Source of the DNA: Mytilus edulis
Taxonomy: Eukaryota > Mollusca > Bivalvia > Mytilida > Mytilidae
Reading direction: 5' to 3'
Assembly: GCF_963676685.1 (NCBI RefSeq)
Contig: NC_092356.1
Span: forward strand, 21,563,750-21,627,749
DNA: 64,000 bases
The translations under genes were made by a program, and so were the position numbers. The notes beneath the pieces were generated by a model. It searched no databases, was not told the DNA's origin, and saw nothing but the letters and a program-made list of their open reading frames with translations. Below, one piece after another: positions 11,502 through 22,861 of the stretch (position 1 is its first letter; each line of letters begins with the position of its first letter).

Positions 11502-11970
11502 TTACCTCATATTTCTCATTTCTTGGAGCATATATTCCATCATTTCGAGCATTCTATCTCTGTTTCCATTACCCTCAACTTGATCTTTCCTATAGTTATT
11601 AGAATGATTACTTTGTGAAAACATGTTTTGATTTTGACCATAGTAATTATTAAATTGATCTTTTTTCATATAATTACCAGTGTTTGACTGATAATTTTTT
11701 TGCATATATTGTACACCTTTCTGACCATAATTTGTTACTTTTCTATAATCAGATGCATGTGTATTCTGATCTCTTCTATCCCCTGATTTTACACCTATTA
11801 AAGGATTAATTACCCTTTTCATACAACTAACAAGTATTGCAATACCATAACCTTTAAGATGTATGCCATCTCTAAAATGAACTGGACTAATATAATCATA
11901 TTTTATGAAATGACAATTTAGGAAGTATAGATGAAAAAAATAATTTTCAACTTTTTTTTTATAATTGTAT
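11502..11970 (-). pseudogene. LINE ORF1 remnant, SGNH-esterase-like C-terminus
   Basis: Open on the minus strand from about 11970 to 11502. The stretch YDYISPVHFRDGIHLKGYG resembles the block of SGNH-type esterases carrying the catalytic Asp-x-x-His (DGIH). It is followed by an Asn/Gln-rich tail (NYYGQNQNMFSQSNHSNN) ending in a short Met/Glu/Arg-rich helix (MLEMMEYMLQEMRNMR). Esterase-type ORF1 proteins are known in some LINE clades. A stop just upstream breaks the frame, so the N-terminus is missing or shifted. Confidence 0.5.
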
Positions 11971-12664
11971 TAAGGTATGAATTTAATGAAAAGTTATATT
12001 TCAATATGTATTTAAATTCTATTTGTAGTAGATTTGATCTTTTTTACCCCAAAAAACGTAAATATAAGGAACAATTTTGAATGGTGACAAAAAAGGGGAA
12101 GTAACTCAGTTGAAAAATGTTTGTAAAACGTGACAACAGTGAAATTTATTTACGACCTGAAGCTAAGGTAATTGGTGTTAATTAATAGTGTGTTTGACAC
12201 CAAAGCTGTCAAGTGAAGCCATGCACTTGATGGGTTACTTAATTTGACAGTCTACACAGTTGGCTGAACTTCTGTTGATGAAAGAATTACGAATTTGCCG
12301 GTATTTCAAAGAAAAATCACTTATGAATCATTCTCTAGGGTTAGAAATCCAGGTGAAATCGGGTCATTTTCGGAATTCCCGGGTTATTCAGTGACCCGGC
12401 GGGTGTCCCGGGTGATCCCTCAGAATTGTTAAAATCTCGGGTCACACCCGCAAAATACGGGTCAGTTGACAGGTATGGTACCGTGAAGTCATTATTAGGT
12501 CAGATATACTAGTACCTTCTTTCAAAGTAGCATAGTCCAACAGACAGATAGATTGGTCTTCTGTCGGACTAGTCTATTCTTAAAGAAGGATAGTTTACCT
12601 AACCTAACAATGACTTCAGCTAACAAGCAAAGATATTAACTTTGAATAGACATTCAATGGAATC

Positions 12665-12892
12665 CACTGTACAAACTGTATTGGATAATCCTGTCTGTCA
12701 GTCAATTTAGCCGACATGGCTTTAATCAAAACATAGGGATAACATGCAATTTCTGTCTATCAAGAAGCGCTATAAATAACGAAAACCTGATGTGAAAAAA
12801 CATGTCAAAACTTACATCGGACTCGGACTTCTTTTAAAATGAGTTTTACTGTGTTTATGCTTCATATGCCTTTTTTTTTTATTCTACATTGG
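12665..12892. other. short unremarkable spacer
   Basis: Nothing recognised between the nested element and the next R1 copy. Confidence 0.4.
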
Positions 12893-13222
12893 CTAGAAGT
12901 ATATGGGGAGAGTTGGGATCTCACAAAACGTGTTTAACCCCGTCGAAGTTTTGCGCCTGACCCAAGTCAGGAACCTCTGGCCTCTGTTAGTCTTGTATAT
13001 TTTTTCAAAATTTAATCCCATTTATATTTTCTGGAGTTTAGTGTGACGCCCGTTTTCACTGAACTAGCACATAATTTTATTTAGGGGTCAGCTGATAACA
13101 CCTCCGGGTGCGGGATTTTCTCGCTGCATTGACAACCTATTAGTGAACTTCGGATGTTGTCTGCTCATTGGAAGGGTTGTTGCCTCTTTGACATATTCCC
13201 CGTTTTCATTCTCAATTTTATA
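12893..13222 (+). repeat. R1 repeat
   Basis: Runs through GGGATCTCACAAAACGTG, AACCTCTGGCCTCTGTTAG, CACCTCCGGGTGCGGG and ends TTTTCATTCTCAATTTTAT. This is the 3' noncoding part of the Penelope-like element at 40525 in plus orientation, truncated at its 5' side. Confidence 0.8.
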
Positions 13223-14333
13223 AGAATGTTGAGCTATACCTAATGTCCATTCACGTAAAAACAGTCAAATGACTTCTTACAGGAGTTATCGATCTTATAT
13301 GACGAATTTTCTTACTTGCATGTTCGCCTGTTATATTGAAATATATGGTAAATAGATAAAACCTGTAATAGCAAAAATTAACAACAACACAAGATCTATT
13401 GATTTTCATAGCTCTTTATTTCCCCCCTTAAATTCCGTTCTTTCCGTTTCCGTTCCTTTTCCCGTTTCCGTCGTTTAGCAACACCCTTAAAAAAGTTGAT
13501 GACACAACGAATAGATTTCTGATTCACGTGCAGTCGCAAATATTACATGCACATTAGGAAGAGAACATGTTGATAGGTTACGAATGTAGTAATTTAAACC
13601 TTACTTTATTCTGGACCTCCTTGCTTAGCAAGATTTTAAAGACAAACTTAGGGAGGATTGCCCGGGTGCTCACAAACATTTTAAACATTTTTCAAGTGTC
13701 TACTCAAAACCAGGAGCATGTAGTTCTAAAACTGTTGTTGGTTCATTGCTGACATTATCCCATTTGTTTTTCGTAATTTTACTCTTTTTCAATTATGGCG
13801 TTTGTTTTCTCCTTTGAATTCTTTCATATTGTGCATGTCGCGACGGCAAGAATATGGCAAACGATTTTCCTTATATTATAAAGGACTTACGATTGCCTAG
13901 AGTTAATGCGCACAGAATCTTCATTTGAACTCTGATGGATTGTCTCATTGTCAATCTTACAACTTCTTTTTTGTTTTCTATCCACAACAAAATCATTTGG
14001 GATAAAAGTTATTGTTTCCCTTAAATGGCACCGACTGTATTTTAATTTTACTACTTTTAGTTGCTCTTAATTGACTCACTACAAGAATGTCCTACCACAG
14101 AGTGGGTAACATGTGAAACATTTATATATACTCCGGAGTCAAAAGTCGGTAATATGAAGATAGTTTATTGTATGAGGTTGACTTAGTTGTTTTAATGGTA
14201 TAAATGAAGGATTTATACGCCAAGAAGACGAGCAATCCAACTACGCTAAAAAACAATATAGTATACGTCTAAAGGTCAATACTAGTATACGGATTAAAAA
14301 TTCCAGCTGTCTATTAAATATAGCAAGCTCTAA
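13223..14333. other. intergenic with a decayed R2 copy
   Basis: About 13700-13985 is a degraded reverse-oriented R2 copy (GTTGTTGGTTCATTGCTGAC, TTCTCCTTTGAATTC, GGATTGTCTCATTGTCAATC). The remainder shows nothing. Confidence 0.5.
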
Positions 14334-16639
14334 CTAGAGGCTCTAAAGAGCCTGTGTCGCTCACCTTGGTCTATGTGAATATTAAACAAAGGACACAGAT
14401 GGATTCATGACAAAATTGTGTTTTGGTGATGGCAATGTGTTTGTAGATCTTACTTTACTGAACATTCTTGCTGCTTACAATTATCTCTATCTACAATGAA
14501 CTTTGCCCAGTAGTTTCAGTGGAAAATGTTAGTAAAATTTAAAGTTTATGAAAATTGTTAAAAATTGACTATAAAGGACAATAACTCCTTAGGGGGTAAA
14601 TTGACCATTTCAATCATGTTGACTTATTTGTAAATCTTACTTTGCTGAACATTATTGCTGTTTACAGTTTATTTCTATCTATAATAATATTCAAGATAAT
14701 AACCAAAAACAGCAAAATTTCCATAAAATTACATATTCAGGGGCAGCAACCCAAGAATGGGTTGACCAATTCATCTGAAAATTTCATGGCAGATAGATGT
14801 TGACCTGATTAACAATTTTACCCCCATGTCAGATTTGCTCTAAATGCTTTGGTTTTTGAGTTATAAGCCAAAAACTGCATTTTACCCCTATGTTCTATTT
14901 TTAGCCGTGGCAGCCATCTTGGTTGGATGGCCAGGTCACCGGACGACATATGTTTTAAACTAGATACCCCACAAATGATTGTGACCAAGTTTGGATTAAT
15001 TTGGCCCAGTAGTTTCAGAGGAGAAGATTTTTGTAAAAGATTACTAAGATTTACGAAAAATGGTTAAAAATTGACTATAAAGGGAAATAACTCTTAAAGG
15101 GGTCAACTGACCATTTTGGTTATGTTGGTTTATTTGTAAATCTTACTTTGCTGAACATTATTGCTGTTTACAGTTTATCTCTATCTATAATAATATTCAA
15201 GATAATAACCAAAAACAGCAAAATTTCCATAAAATTACATATTCAGGGGCAGCAACCCAACAATGGGTTGTCCAATTCATCTGAAAATTTCAGGGCAGAT
15301 AGATGTTGACCTGATTAACAATTTTACCCCCATGTCAGATTTGCTCTAAATGCTTTGGTTTTTGAGTTATAAGCCAAAAACTGCATTTTACCCCTATGTT
15401 CTATTTTTAGCCGTGGCAGCCATCTTGGTTGGATGGCCAGGTCACCGGACGACATATGTTTTAAACTAGATACCCCACAAATGATTGTGGCCAAGTTTGG
15501 ATGAATTTGGTCCAGTAGTTTCAGAGGAGAAGATTTTTGTAAAAGATTACTAAGATTTACGAAAAATGGTTAAAAATTGACTATAAAGGGAAATAACTCT
15601 TAAAGGGGTCAACTGACCATTTTGGTCATGTGACTTATTTGAAGATTTAACTTTGCTGAATATTATTGCTGTTTACAGTTTATCTCTATCTATAATAATA
15701 TTCAAGATAATAACCAAAAACTGTAAAATTTCCTTAATATTACCAATTCAGGGGCAGCAACCCAACAACGGGTTGTCCGATTCATTTGAAAATTTAAGGG
15801 CAGATAGATCTTGACCTGATAAACAATTATACCACTGTTAGATTTGCTCTAACTGCTTTAGTTTTTGAGTTATAAGCCAAAAACCACATTTTACCCCTAT
15901 GTTCTATTTTTAGCTATGGTGGCCATCTTGGTTGGTTGACCGGGTCACCGGACACATTTTTTTAAACAAGATACCCCAATGATGATTGTGGCCAAGTTTG
16001 GTTAAATTTGGCCCAGTAGTTTCAGAGGAGAATATTTTTGTAAAAGATTACTAAGATTTACTATAAATGGTTAAAAATTGACTATAAAGGGCAATAACTC
16101 CTAAAGGGGTCAATTGACCATTTCAATCATGTTGACTTATTTGTAAATCTTACTTTGCTGAACATTATTGCTGTTTACAGTTTATCTCTATCTATAATAA
16201 TTATTCAAGATAATAAACAAAAACAGTAAAATTTCCATAAAATTACCAATTCAGGGGCAGCTACCCAAGAACGGGTTGTTCGATTCATCTGAAAATTTCA
16301 GGGAAGATAGATGTTGACCTCATGAACAATTTAACCCCCATGTCAGATTTGCTGTAAATGCTTTGGTTTTTGAGTTATAAGCCAAAAACCACATTTTACC
16401 CCTATGTTCTATTTTTAGCTATGGTGGCCATCTTGGTTGGTTGACCGGGTCACCGGACACATTTTTTAAACTAGATACCCCAATGATGATTGTGGCCAAG
16501 TTTGGGTAAATTTGGCCAAGCAGTTTCAGAGGACAAGATTTTTGTAAAAGTTAACGCCAGACGCTGGACGCCGGACGCCGGACGCCGGACGCCAAGTGAT
16601 GGGAAAAGCTCACTTGGCCCTTCGGGCCAGGTGAACTAA
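14334..16639. mobile_element. tandem-repeat element with hairpin ends, about 505-bp monomers
   Basis: About four diverged monomers of roughly 505 bp. The landmark GCTGAACATTATTGCTG starts near 14645, 15150, 15652 and 16156, and the CATCTTGGTTGG landmark recurs near 14910, 15421, 15924 and 16428. The left end has a hairpin (GGCTCTAAAGAGCC) next to CTAG. The right end has a 9-bp GGACGCCGG microsatellite, then a hairpin (GGCCCTTCGGGCC) and CTAA. A 3' hairpin followed by CTRR is the mark of Helitron-like ends. Bivalve 'pearl'-type nonautonomous elements are known to pair such ends with a tandem core. I infer that relationship. No coding capacity was seen. Confidence 0.65.
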
Positions 16640-17585
16640 AAAGGGTTCAAAAGGTTGTGAATAAAATCATTAGACATATGAAAAATCTACCATCCACACC
16701 AAATTACTCAATATGACGGGGTTTAGGAGGGAGAAAAAAAGAAAAGAAAGAGAGCCACTGACAAGGTTCCTCAATGGGAATTGTCAAATGAACGTTGTAG
16801 GATTAAACTAGAATTTGGAGTACTTTTCTAGGTCGCAATCCCCCTCCTTGTAAGTATCTGTGGTATATAATCATGAATTCGAAGGTACACGCTCAGAAAC
16901 TTCACAGTTTAACAACCGTTAGCACAATTCTCTGAGGGGTGCTGTTGCAAGGCAAAATTTCAGTTCTCATTTACTCATGGCAGTACAAATAATACGGTCC
17001 GAATCCATTCATATCTATTGAATTAAGTGTTAATAAGCAATGATAAGTTCTCGCCTTGACTACATATGAAATATTTGCAACTGGACATTAAAAATCAATT
17101 ATTAAAAAATATCAAAATCAGGAGAAAGTCAGGTGAATTAATCTTAATGTTTAGTCCGAAATACAAATGAAATATAAATGTTTCTTCGGCATAACATGAT
17201 TCGAAATAAATATGTGTAACCAAAATTAAAATTAATTTAATTCAGAGGAATTGGAAATATCATTGCGGCAAGAGGAAAAAACTTTCATTCCATGCTTTTA
17301 TTATCTTTTTTTATCAGCCAACTTGTCCTTCTTGTTAACCAGAGCTAGATTCCAAGTTTTCTTGATTGGTTTCCTGTTACTCAGTGTTGCGATACTGTAA
17401 CTGTTACTCAAGATTTGCGTTTCATATTTAGTTGACTCTTGTTTGTTTATTCGTTTTGTGTCCGTTAGGTTTGAGATTGTTCGAACAACGTACCTTTTTG
17501 GAACTAACGATGTGTTTTAGCTTGGAAACGTGTTAGCCGATCTATTGCCAAATTTCAAAAACCTTAGGAAAGAATTTACCCAAAA
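16640..17585. other. intergenic, nothing recognised
   Basis: Lies between the tandem array and the 3' end of the TRIM-like gene. No exon, repeat family or structure stood out. Confidence 0.45.
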
Positions 17586-17591
17586 TTTATT
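17586..17591 (-). terminator. polyadenylation signal of the TRIM-like gene
   Basis: AATAAA on the minus strand (TTTATT as printed), 35 bases after the TGA stop at 17626-17628. It is the closest canonical hexamer. Confidence 0.6.
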
Positions 17592-17625
17592 TCTGAGATG
17601 GTATCAACATGATGAAGATAATTAA

Positions 17626-19320
17626 TCAATCCGTAACTTTGTATAAAAAACATTGTCCGGATAAATTACACACAAGAAGTATGTTCATTTCACGCTTGTA
17701 ATGTATAGCCCTTGGGTTGTTTAGTCCGTTTTCTTTAGTCAGGAGAACTCTAGATTCCTTGCCATTTTTTCCAAAGACTATTACTTTCTTACTACTCTTG
17801 CAAGCAACAAAGACATTACCAGAAGCATCCGTAGTAATACCATCGGGAAAATCGTATTTCTGGCAGTATGACTTCCAGACAATATCTCCATTCAATTTCG
17901 CCTCGAATACCGAGTCACCACTTGATGTTGCATAATACAGCTTGTTGTTATGAACGCAACAATAGTCGGCGTAATCAGCTTTCCACACTGAAGATACAAC
18001 TTTACCGGAAAGATTAACGAACTGGAATGTGGGGTCATCGAGGCTGACTACTAATATTTCACCAGCAAAAGATAAACCGTAACACTCCTCGCTCATTGAT
18101 ATAGATCGTTGCACCTCCGATGAGTCAATGTCGACGATAGCAATTTTCTTCTTTTTTACTAATGTTGTAGCAATTGTTGTTTTGTCTATGACTGCAACAC
18201 CGAAACATATATCATTTAGTTGAATGATTTTGATAAGTTCACCTTCTTGGCTCATTAAAATAAGACGTCGGTTTGGCGAATTGTCGGCTAGGATAATTCG
18301 TCCATCATCTAACATATCTATATCTGTTATAAGTGTTTCCCTCGATGTCCCCGACGGTGTTTGAAAAGAACAAATGTTTGTCATGTTTATTTTATAAATG
18401 GCGCTTGAAGCAGAGGTCAATGAATGTCCTTGGTTTGGAGGATTCTCTAATAGAAGTTTCTTAGATGGTGAATACGTCACTTCTATCTTTCCAAATTCAG
18501 TTAAATCTTTTTCAAACTCCTTGAGTATCGATGAAAGATCTAACTGAATGTCAGCGCTATCTGATAATTTATCTGTTTGCAATGAAGTCCATGCTTTTTC
18601 TTCTTTTTCAATTGTTTTGTCCCATTCAAAAGCAGCAAGAAAAGCCTGGAACTTTGATTTATGTTGCTTTGCTTGTTCCAACTTACTTGACAATTTGTCA
18701 ACTTTCTTTAGGATTGCTGAAAGCTTCTCAATACACATATCTATTCTTTCGTTTTGTGTTTTTTCTTCCTTTTCCAGTCCCTCCATTAGAATCAGCTGAA
18801 CTTTATCAAAGTGTCTATTTATTGACTTTCGAATAGTTTGCACTTCGGTTATGATGTTATTTTTTTGAACTTTTAATCTTGTTTTATTTTCTTGTTTCTC
18901 CTTTAATAGACCGGTGATACTTTCAATAATATCCTCTACTCGATCCTCTAAATTTGAAAACGAACTATCGAATGACGTCATCCCCTTTTCGACTTCCGGT
19001 AATGGCTTCAATTCTTGACATCTTTTGTGTTTCTCAAAAATGCAAGTAACACAGCATGGTTGAGAGTGTTTTAAACAAAAAAAATCTAACTTTTGGGAAT
19101 GGTCATTGCATTCCTGCTCCGAATCAAGATTGGAAGTTGACATCTTGTTATCGTCTATAGGTATTATTTTATGATTCTTTGTTAATTTCATACAGCCATG
19201 CTGTTTTTCACAATCAGTGCAGATAGCTTCTTCACATTCTAAACACCAACCAGAGGCAGTTTTCGGTATGTCATTAGTGATGCAAATGTCGCATATACAT
19301 GTAGGTATTGATGTCGCCAT
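17626..19320 (-). CDS. B-box / coiled-coil / NHL-like protein (TRIM family, no RING)
   Basis: A single 564-residue frame. Residues 10-50 form B-box 1 (CDIC, CLEC, CTDC, then H41 and H50). Residues 71-101 form B-box 2 (C71, H74, C82, H85, C90, C93, H98, C101). A Lys/Glu-rich coiled coil follows (about 130-290). The last 230 residues carry repeats resembling a beta-propeller (IDMLDDGRIILADNSPNRR, DGITTDASGNVFVACKSS). There is no N-terminal RING, so ubiquitin-ligase activity is not expected. Bivalve genomes carry large expanded sets of such TRIM-like genes, some linked to immunity; that role is only inference here. A TTTCAG sits ten bases before the ATG, so an intron in the 5' UTR is possible. 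Confidence 0.92.
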   Translation of the reverse strand: MATSIPTCICDICITNDIPKTASGWCLECEEAICTDCEKQHGCMKLTKNHKIIPIDDNKMSTSNLDSEQECNDHSQKLDFFCLKHSQPCCVTCIFEKHKRCQELKPLPEVEKGMTSFDSSFSNLEDRVEDIIESITGLLKEKQENKTRLKVQKNNIITEVQTIRKSINRHFDKVQLILMEGLEKEEKTQNERIDMCIEKLSAILKKVDKLSSKLEQAKQHKSKFQAFLAAFEWDKTIEKEEKAWTSLQTDKLSDSADIQLDLSSILKEFEKDLTEFGKIEVTYSPSKKLLLENPPNQGHSLTSASSAIYKINMTNICSFQTPSGTSRETLITDIDMLDDGRIILADNSPNRRLILMSQEGELIKIIQLNDICFGVAVIDKTTIATTLVKKKKIAIVDIDSSEVQRSISMSEECYGLSFAGEILVVSLDDPTFQFVNLSGKVVSSVWKADYADYCCVHNNKLYYATSSGDSVFEAKLNGDIVWKSYCQKYDFPDGITTDASGNVFVACKSSKKVIVFGKNGKESRVLLTKENGLNNPRAIHYKREMNILLVCNLSGQCFLYKVTD

Positions 19321-19699
19321 TTTCAGCTGAAATATATTTTGTGATTTAAATTAATCAAAAGAACTAAAAGTACAGTACAATTCAATGAAGACGAGCAGTG
19401 AACTCTTAGAAAAACAAACATCAGGTAAATTAAAAAAAAAAATGTTGGTCTGAAAAAAAAAAAGTTTGGACGAGCAATGTGCTAAAGTATTCATGTTCGG
19501 AAATGGAAAGACCGTACAAATATAAATTAATGACCTTTAATAACAGAAAATCGAGGACCATTGCTCTCTGGACAGTCATATTTTTTTCAATATAAATGCA
19601 TTATACATGTAGTCTTATATGCATGATTTTCTTTTATATAAATTTGTAAGTGGCTTTGAACTAGGTGTTAGTAACTGCGAGTACTCTCAGATCAGTACT
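19321..19699. other. upstream of the TRIM-like gene
   Basis: AT-rich; would hold its promoter or a 5' UTR intron. No clear core promoter was recognised. Confidence 0.4.
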
Positions 19700-20165
19700 T
19701 AGTGTCTTTTTATTGTTTGGATATACCCGGCCACGTCCACTCTGTGTTTTCGTTAGATGTATTTCTATTTATATCCATCTGATGAGTTAAGCCTTTTTCA
19801 ACTGATTTATATACTTCGTTTTTGTGTTGTACTGATACAACACTGTCCAAGGTTAGGGGGATAGTTGGGATCCCGCTAACTTGTTTAACCCGCCACATTT
19901 GTCATTTGTATGTATGTGTCTGTCCCAGGTTAGGAGCCTGTAATTCAGTGGTTGTCGTTAGTTGATGTGTTACATATATTTTTTTCGTTATTTTTTTTAC
20001 ATTAATAAGACCGTTAGTTTTCTTGTTTGAATTGTTGTACATTTGTCATTTCGGGGCCCCTTTTATAAAGGCCGTACGTTGACCTACAAATGTTAATTTT
20101 TGTGTCATTTGGTCTCTTGTAGTTGTCTCATTGGCAATCATACCACATCTTTTTTTTATATTAAA
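19700..20165 (-). repeat. R2 dispersed repeat, near-complete copy
   Basis: Ends with the reverse of the R2 start (GTTGTCTCATTGGCAATCAT). Internally it has AGGAGCCTGTAATTCAGTGG and GGGATCCCGCTAACTTGTTT. Read on the minus strand this is CTCCTAACCTGGGACAG, GGGTTAAACAAG and GGGATCCCAAC, the core shared with R1. Confidence 0.85.
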
Positions 20166-21469
20166 GTTTTCAAGATACATGTAGGAACAAAATAATTTAA
20201 ATTGTCATTTATAGTCGAATGACAATTTCATTGATATTTATATACTATTTACAGATCCTATTTGGTTAGTAATTTTTAATGTTAAAACTATGAATTTTAC
20301 TTTCTGTCGATCTATAATTATAGATGAATTATACTTCTCAGAATATCATTTGCAGATCTTATTTTGTATGGGCTATAATATTTAAAATTATGTGTTAAAT
20401 TTACTAAGTAACGATTCGATTACATTTATTGATTAGTTAAATATTACAAAATAACGGAATACTGCTAATAATATCAAAGTTGTTCAGTGGAAAGCATTAC
20501 AGCATATACAGAAAACGTATTTATTGCCTCTAAACTTATTTCGATTTCTAATATTAGGTAAATATAGGTTTGATAAATCTTGTATCTGACTTTTTGTTGA
20601 TAGGTTATCGTCTTATTGACCTTAACATTCATTTCTTAATTCGGCGTATAAATATTTGCATACCCCTACACTCGTAAATTCGGTTTTTATACATACATAT
20701 CTTTTAATTTCGCGCCATTTCACTTGTCGAGCAAAACTCACTGATCAGATCGACACGTATATTTTGCATTCAAGATAATTATGTTATTAAATAGAGTTAT
20801 CTTTTTCTGATTGAACGTTTTTGTATTTGTAGATTTCCTAGCATTTATTCGGAGATTTGGAGACACTGTTTTACAGAATTGTCACAATTTATTATTATTA
20901 AACTGATCAGTGCTATTTCTCATCCCACATTGATTTTTGTTTTATTTACGTATTGATAAGACAATCTTTATGTTCGTATGAACATAGCGAAGGAGAACAT
21001 GACAATCATTTACTGTCATTCATTGTTTTAACGAAAAATGGTAAATAAGTCTCTCCGCAAACATGCAGCATTTCGGACTTATACACTAGAAAGGTCGGCG
21101 ACTTGTAGTTCCAAATAATATTTCTGGGTAGGGTGATACAGTATATATCTGTGTCCCAACTGCTATATATTTTAAGCTCGTGTCGATGAGGTAAAAGGGA
21201 GGGTATATTTAACCATTTGTATCATATTAACATGTTATCGGCTTAGATGGTGTAATATTTGACGATAGACATCAAATAACCAATTGATCAATCAATTATA
21301 GCAAGTGCAAATGTTGAGCTTGAGTAACATTAATAATGCTAAAAACCAAATATTTTGAAAGCCAAACATGGACAATAAAAATATACAGATGATGCACATG
21401 AATTCAATATTACTGCGATTGGGTTTAAGTTGAGAAAGGAGTATAAAAGTGTACTGTGTTGTGTATTTT
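20166..21469. other. intergenic, nothing recognised
   Basis: Apparently single-copy AT-rich DNA. No reading frame, repeat or RNA gene could be supported. Confidence 0.4.
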
Positions 21470-21690
21470 AAATTTATTTCGTTTATGTGTTTTTGAGTTT
21501 AGTGTGATGTCCATTTTAACTGAACTAGTATACAGTTTTATTTACAGGTCAGCTTAGGACCACCTCCGGGTGCGGACTTTTCTCGCTGCGTTGAAGACCC
21601 ATTGGTGATCTTCGGCTATTGTCTGCTCTTTGGTTAGGTTGTTGTCTCTTTGACATATTCCCCATTTCCATTTTCAATTTTATATGACTT
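21470..21690 (+). repeat. R1 repeat
   Basis: Carries GAGTTTAGTGTGATGTCC, CACCTCCGGGTGCGGAC, TTTGACATATTCCCCATTTC and the 3' end TTTTCAATTTTATATG. Confidence 0.8.
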
Positions 21691-22861
21691 CAAGTTGCTT
21701 AATCATGTTAATGAAACTAAAAATAATTGTAACAAAAAGAATCATATTATCTAATATGGTACCACATTAGGCATGCAGCCATGGGCAGTTAGATAAGTAC
21801 AGTGTGACAAAGGATTAAACACTATATTGAATAAAATGATTTTCTGATTAAAATACCCCCTCCACCGCCCCGAAGACAACACAAAATTTTACGAAAACCA
21901 AATAAATATCAAGAAACTAAGAACGACAACTCAGATAAAAAATGAGAGACCATATATTTCGAGTTAAAAAAATAATTAATTGATGGTAACATGGACGTGA
22001 CGGTGAATTGATTTACATTTTCTTTAAATAACGGAAATCAGAGGTTTCTGCAATTTTTGAAGACATGTCATGTTTTTTCTTCATGGTCTAGTATACTGCT
22101 TTCTTCGATATTTTTATTTCATTATTTCATATAAATTTCCTTGTTAATCAATTTTGTAATCTACAAAATCAGTCAATGATTCAAAACGTTTAAATTTATT
22201 CTTCATGACTTGGACTATATCAATATACCTTCACCTGTTACATCGCAACGTTCTGAATCCGTTAGTATACATACATATGACCTACATATTCTTACATTTA
22301 ATTGATAGAACGCAGTTGGAAAATTGTTTTTTTTATAGATATTTATACCTTTGATGAAACCAAGAATTATCAAATTCAATATATACATTGTAAAATAATT
22401 GCAACACAATGCAAGCATTCACCAAAAATAATGATAAACCACAAACCTTAGTTAGTATTTGAACTGACTATACTATGTTACTATGTAAATTTCACACAAT
22501 AAACTGTTTATTTGTTTACTTTTGTCAGGCCGAGTCAAGGTTATAGTGGTCACGACCTTTCATATCACGTGATATTTATATTGATCAGTACATATGGTTC
22601 AAATGAGGTCAAAATAAATCACTTTGAAGATAAGACATTTTAATTTTCACACGAACAGAGTTCTAATAGATGTATCTAATCAACACTTATTAGTTAACAA
22701 AATAAAATAATAGGAATTATAAGTATAGTTGCAATAGCACTATACATGTAATTACAAGTAAAATCACAAAAATACTGAACTGCGTGGAAAATTCAAATCT
22801 CTAATCAAATGAAAAAATCAAAAGCTCAAACACATCAAACGAATTAATAACAACTGTCATA
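21691..22861. other. intergenic, nothing recognised
   Basis: AT-rich. A short fragment near 22795-22861 (AAAATCAAAAGCTCAAACAC, CATCAAACGAATTAATAAC) resembles the start of the R4 unit. Confidence 0.4.

Larger units (their letters stand above)
7179..11970 (-). mobile_element. non-LTR retrotransposon (LINE), nearly full length
   Basis: On the minus strand, in order: an ORF1 remnant (about 11970-11502), an apurinic-type endonuclease reading frame (10901-9408), a reverse transcriptase frame (9384-7336), and a 3' end made of the pentamer repeat ATTTG (7179-7203). This is the usual layout of a LINE with a simple-repeat tail. A frameshift separates endonuclease and reverse transcriptase, and ORF1 is open only in its C-terminal part, so the copy is probably dead. 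The clade is uncertain; an I/Nimb-like or CR1/L2-like assignment would fit the endonuclease, the C-terminal zinc motif and the tail. Confidence 0.85.
6778..12477. mobile_element. 5.7 kb TIR element with 6-bp target duplication
   Basis: It begins CATACCTGTCAAC and ends GTTGACAGGTATG, a perfect 13-bp terminal inverted repeat. It is flanked on both sides by GTACCG (6772-6777 and 12478-12483). The right arm carries repeated CGGGTCA/GACCCG motifs near the end. Most of its interior is a LINE (about 7179-11970), which I read as a later nested insertion. No transposase of its own was seen. A 261-bp relative with near-identical ends lies at 53279. Six-bp duplications exclude Tc1, hAT, Harbinger and piggyBac; the superfamily is otherwise undetermined. 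Confidence 0.75.
6716..12664. mobile_element. foldback MITE split by a nested insertion
   Basis: The outer ends are inverted copies: GATTCCATTGAGTG at 6716 and its complement CATTCAATGGAATC ending at 12664. Removing the insert at 6778-12477 and one 6-bp duplicate leaves about 243 bp, which aligns with the intact MITE at 34486-34734 (shared TTGGTTAGCTTGC, ACCGTGAAGTCATTATTAGG, TTTACCTAACC). The insertion junction reads ...CTGTACCG / element / GTACCGTGAAG..., so the uninterrupted host sequence can be read across it. Confidence 0.8.

Noticed and set aside
14334-16639. CRISPR-like or segmental gene duplication reading of the 505-bp array
   Set aside because: No short conserved repeat with unique spacers, and no open frame. 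Eukaryotic transposon-type ends explain it better.
18531-18836. Plus-strand frames within the TRIM-like gene
   Set aside because: Antisense shadows of the coiled-coil region.
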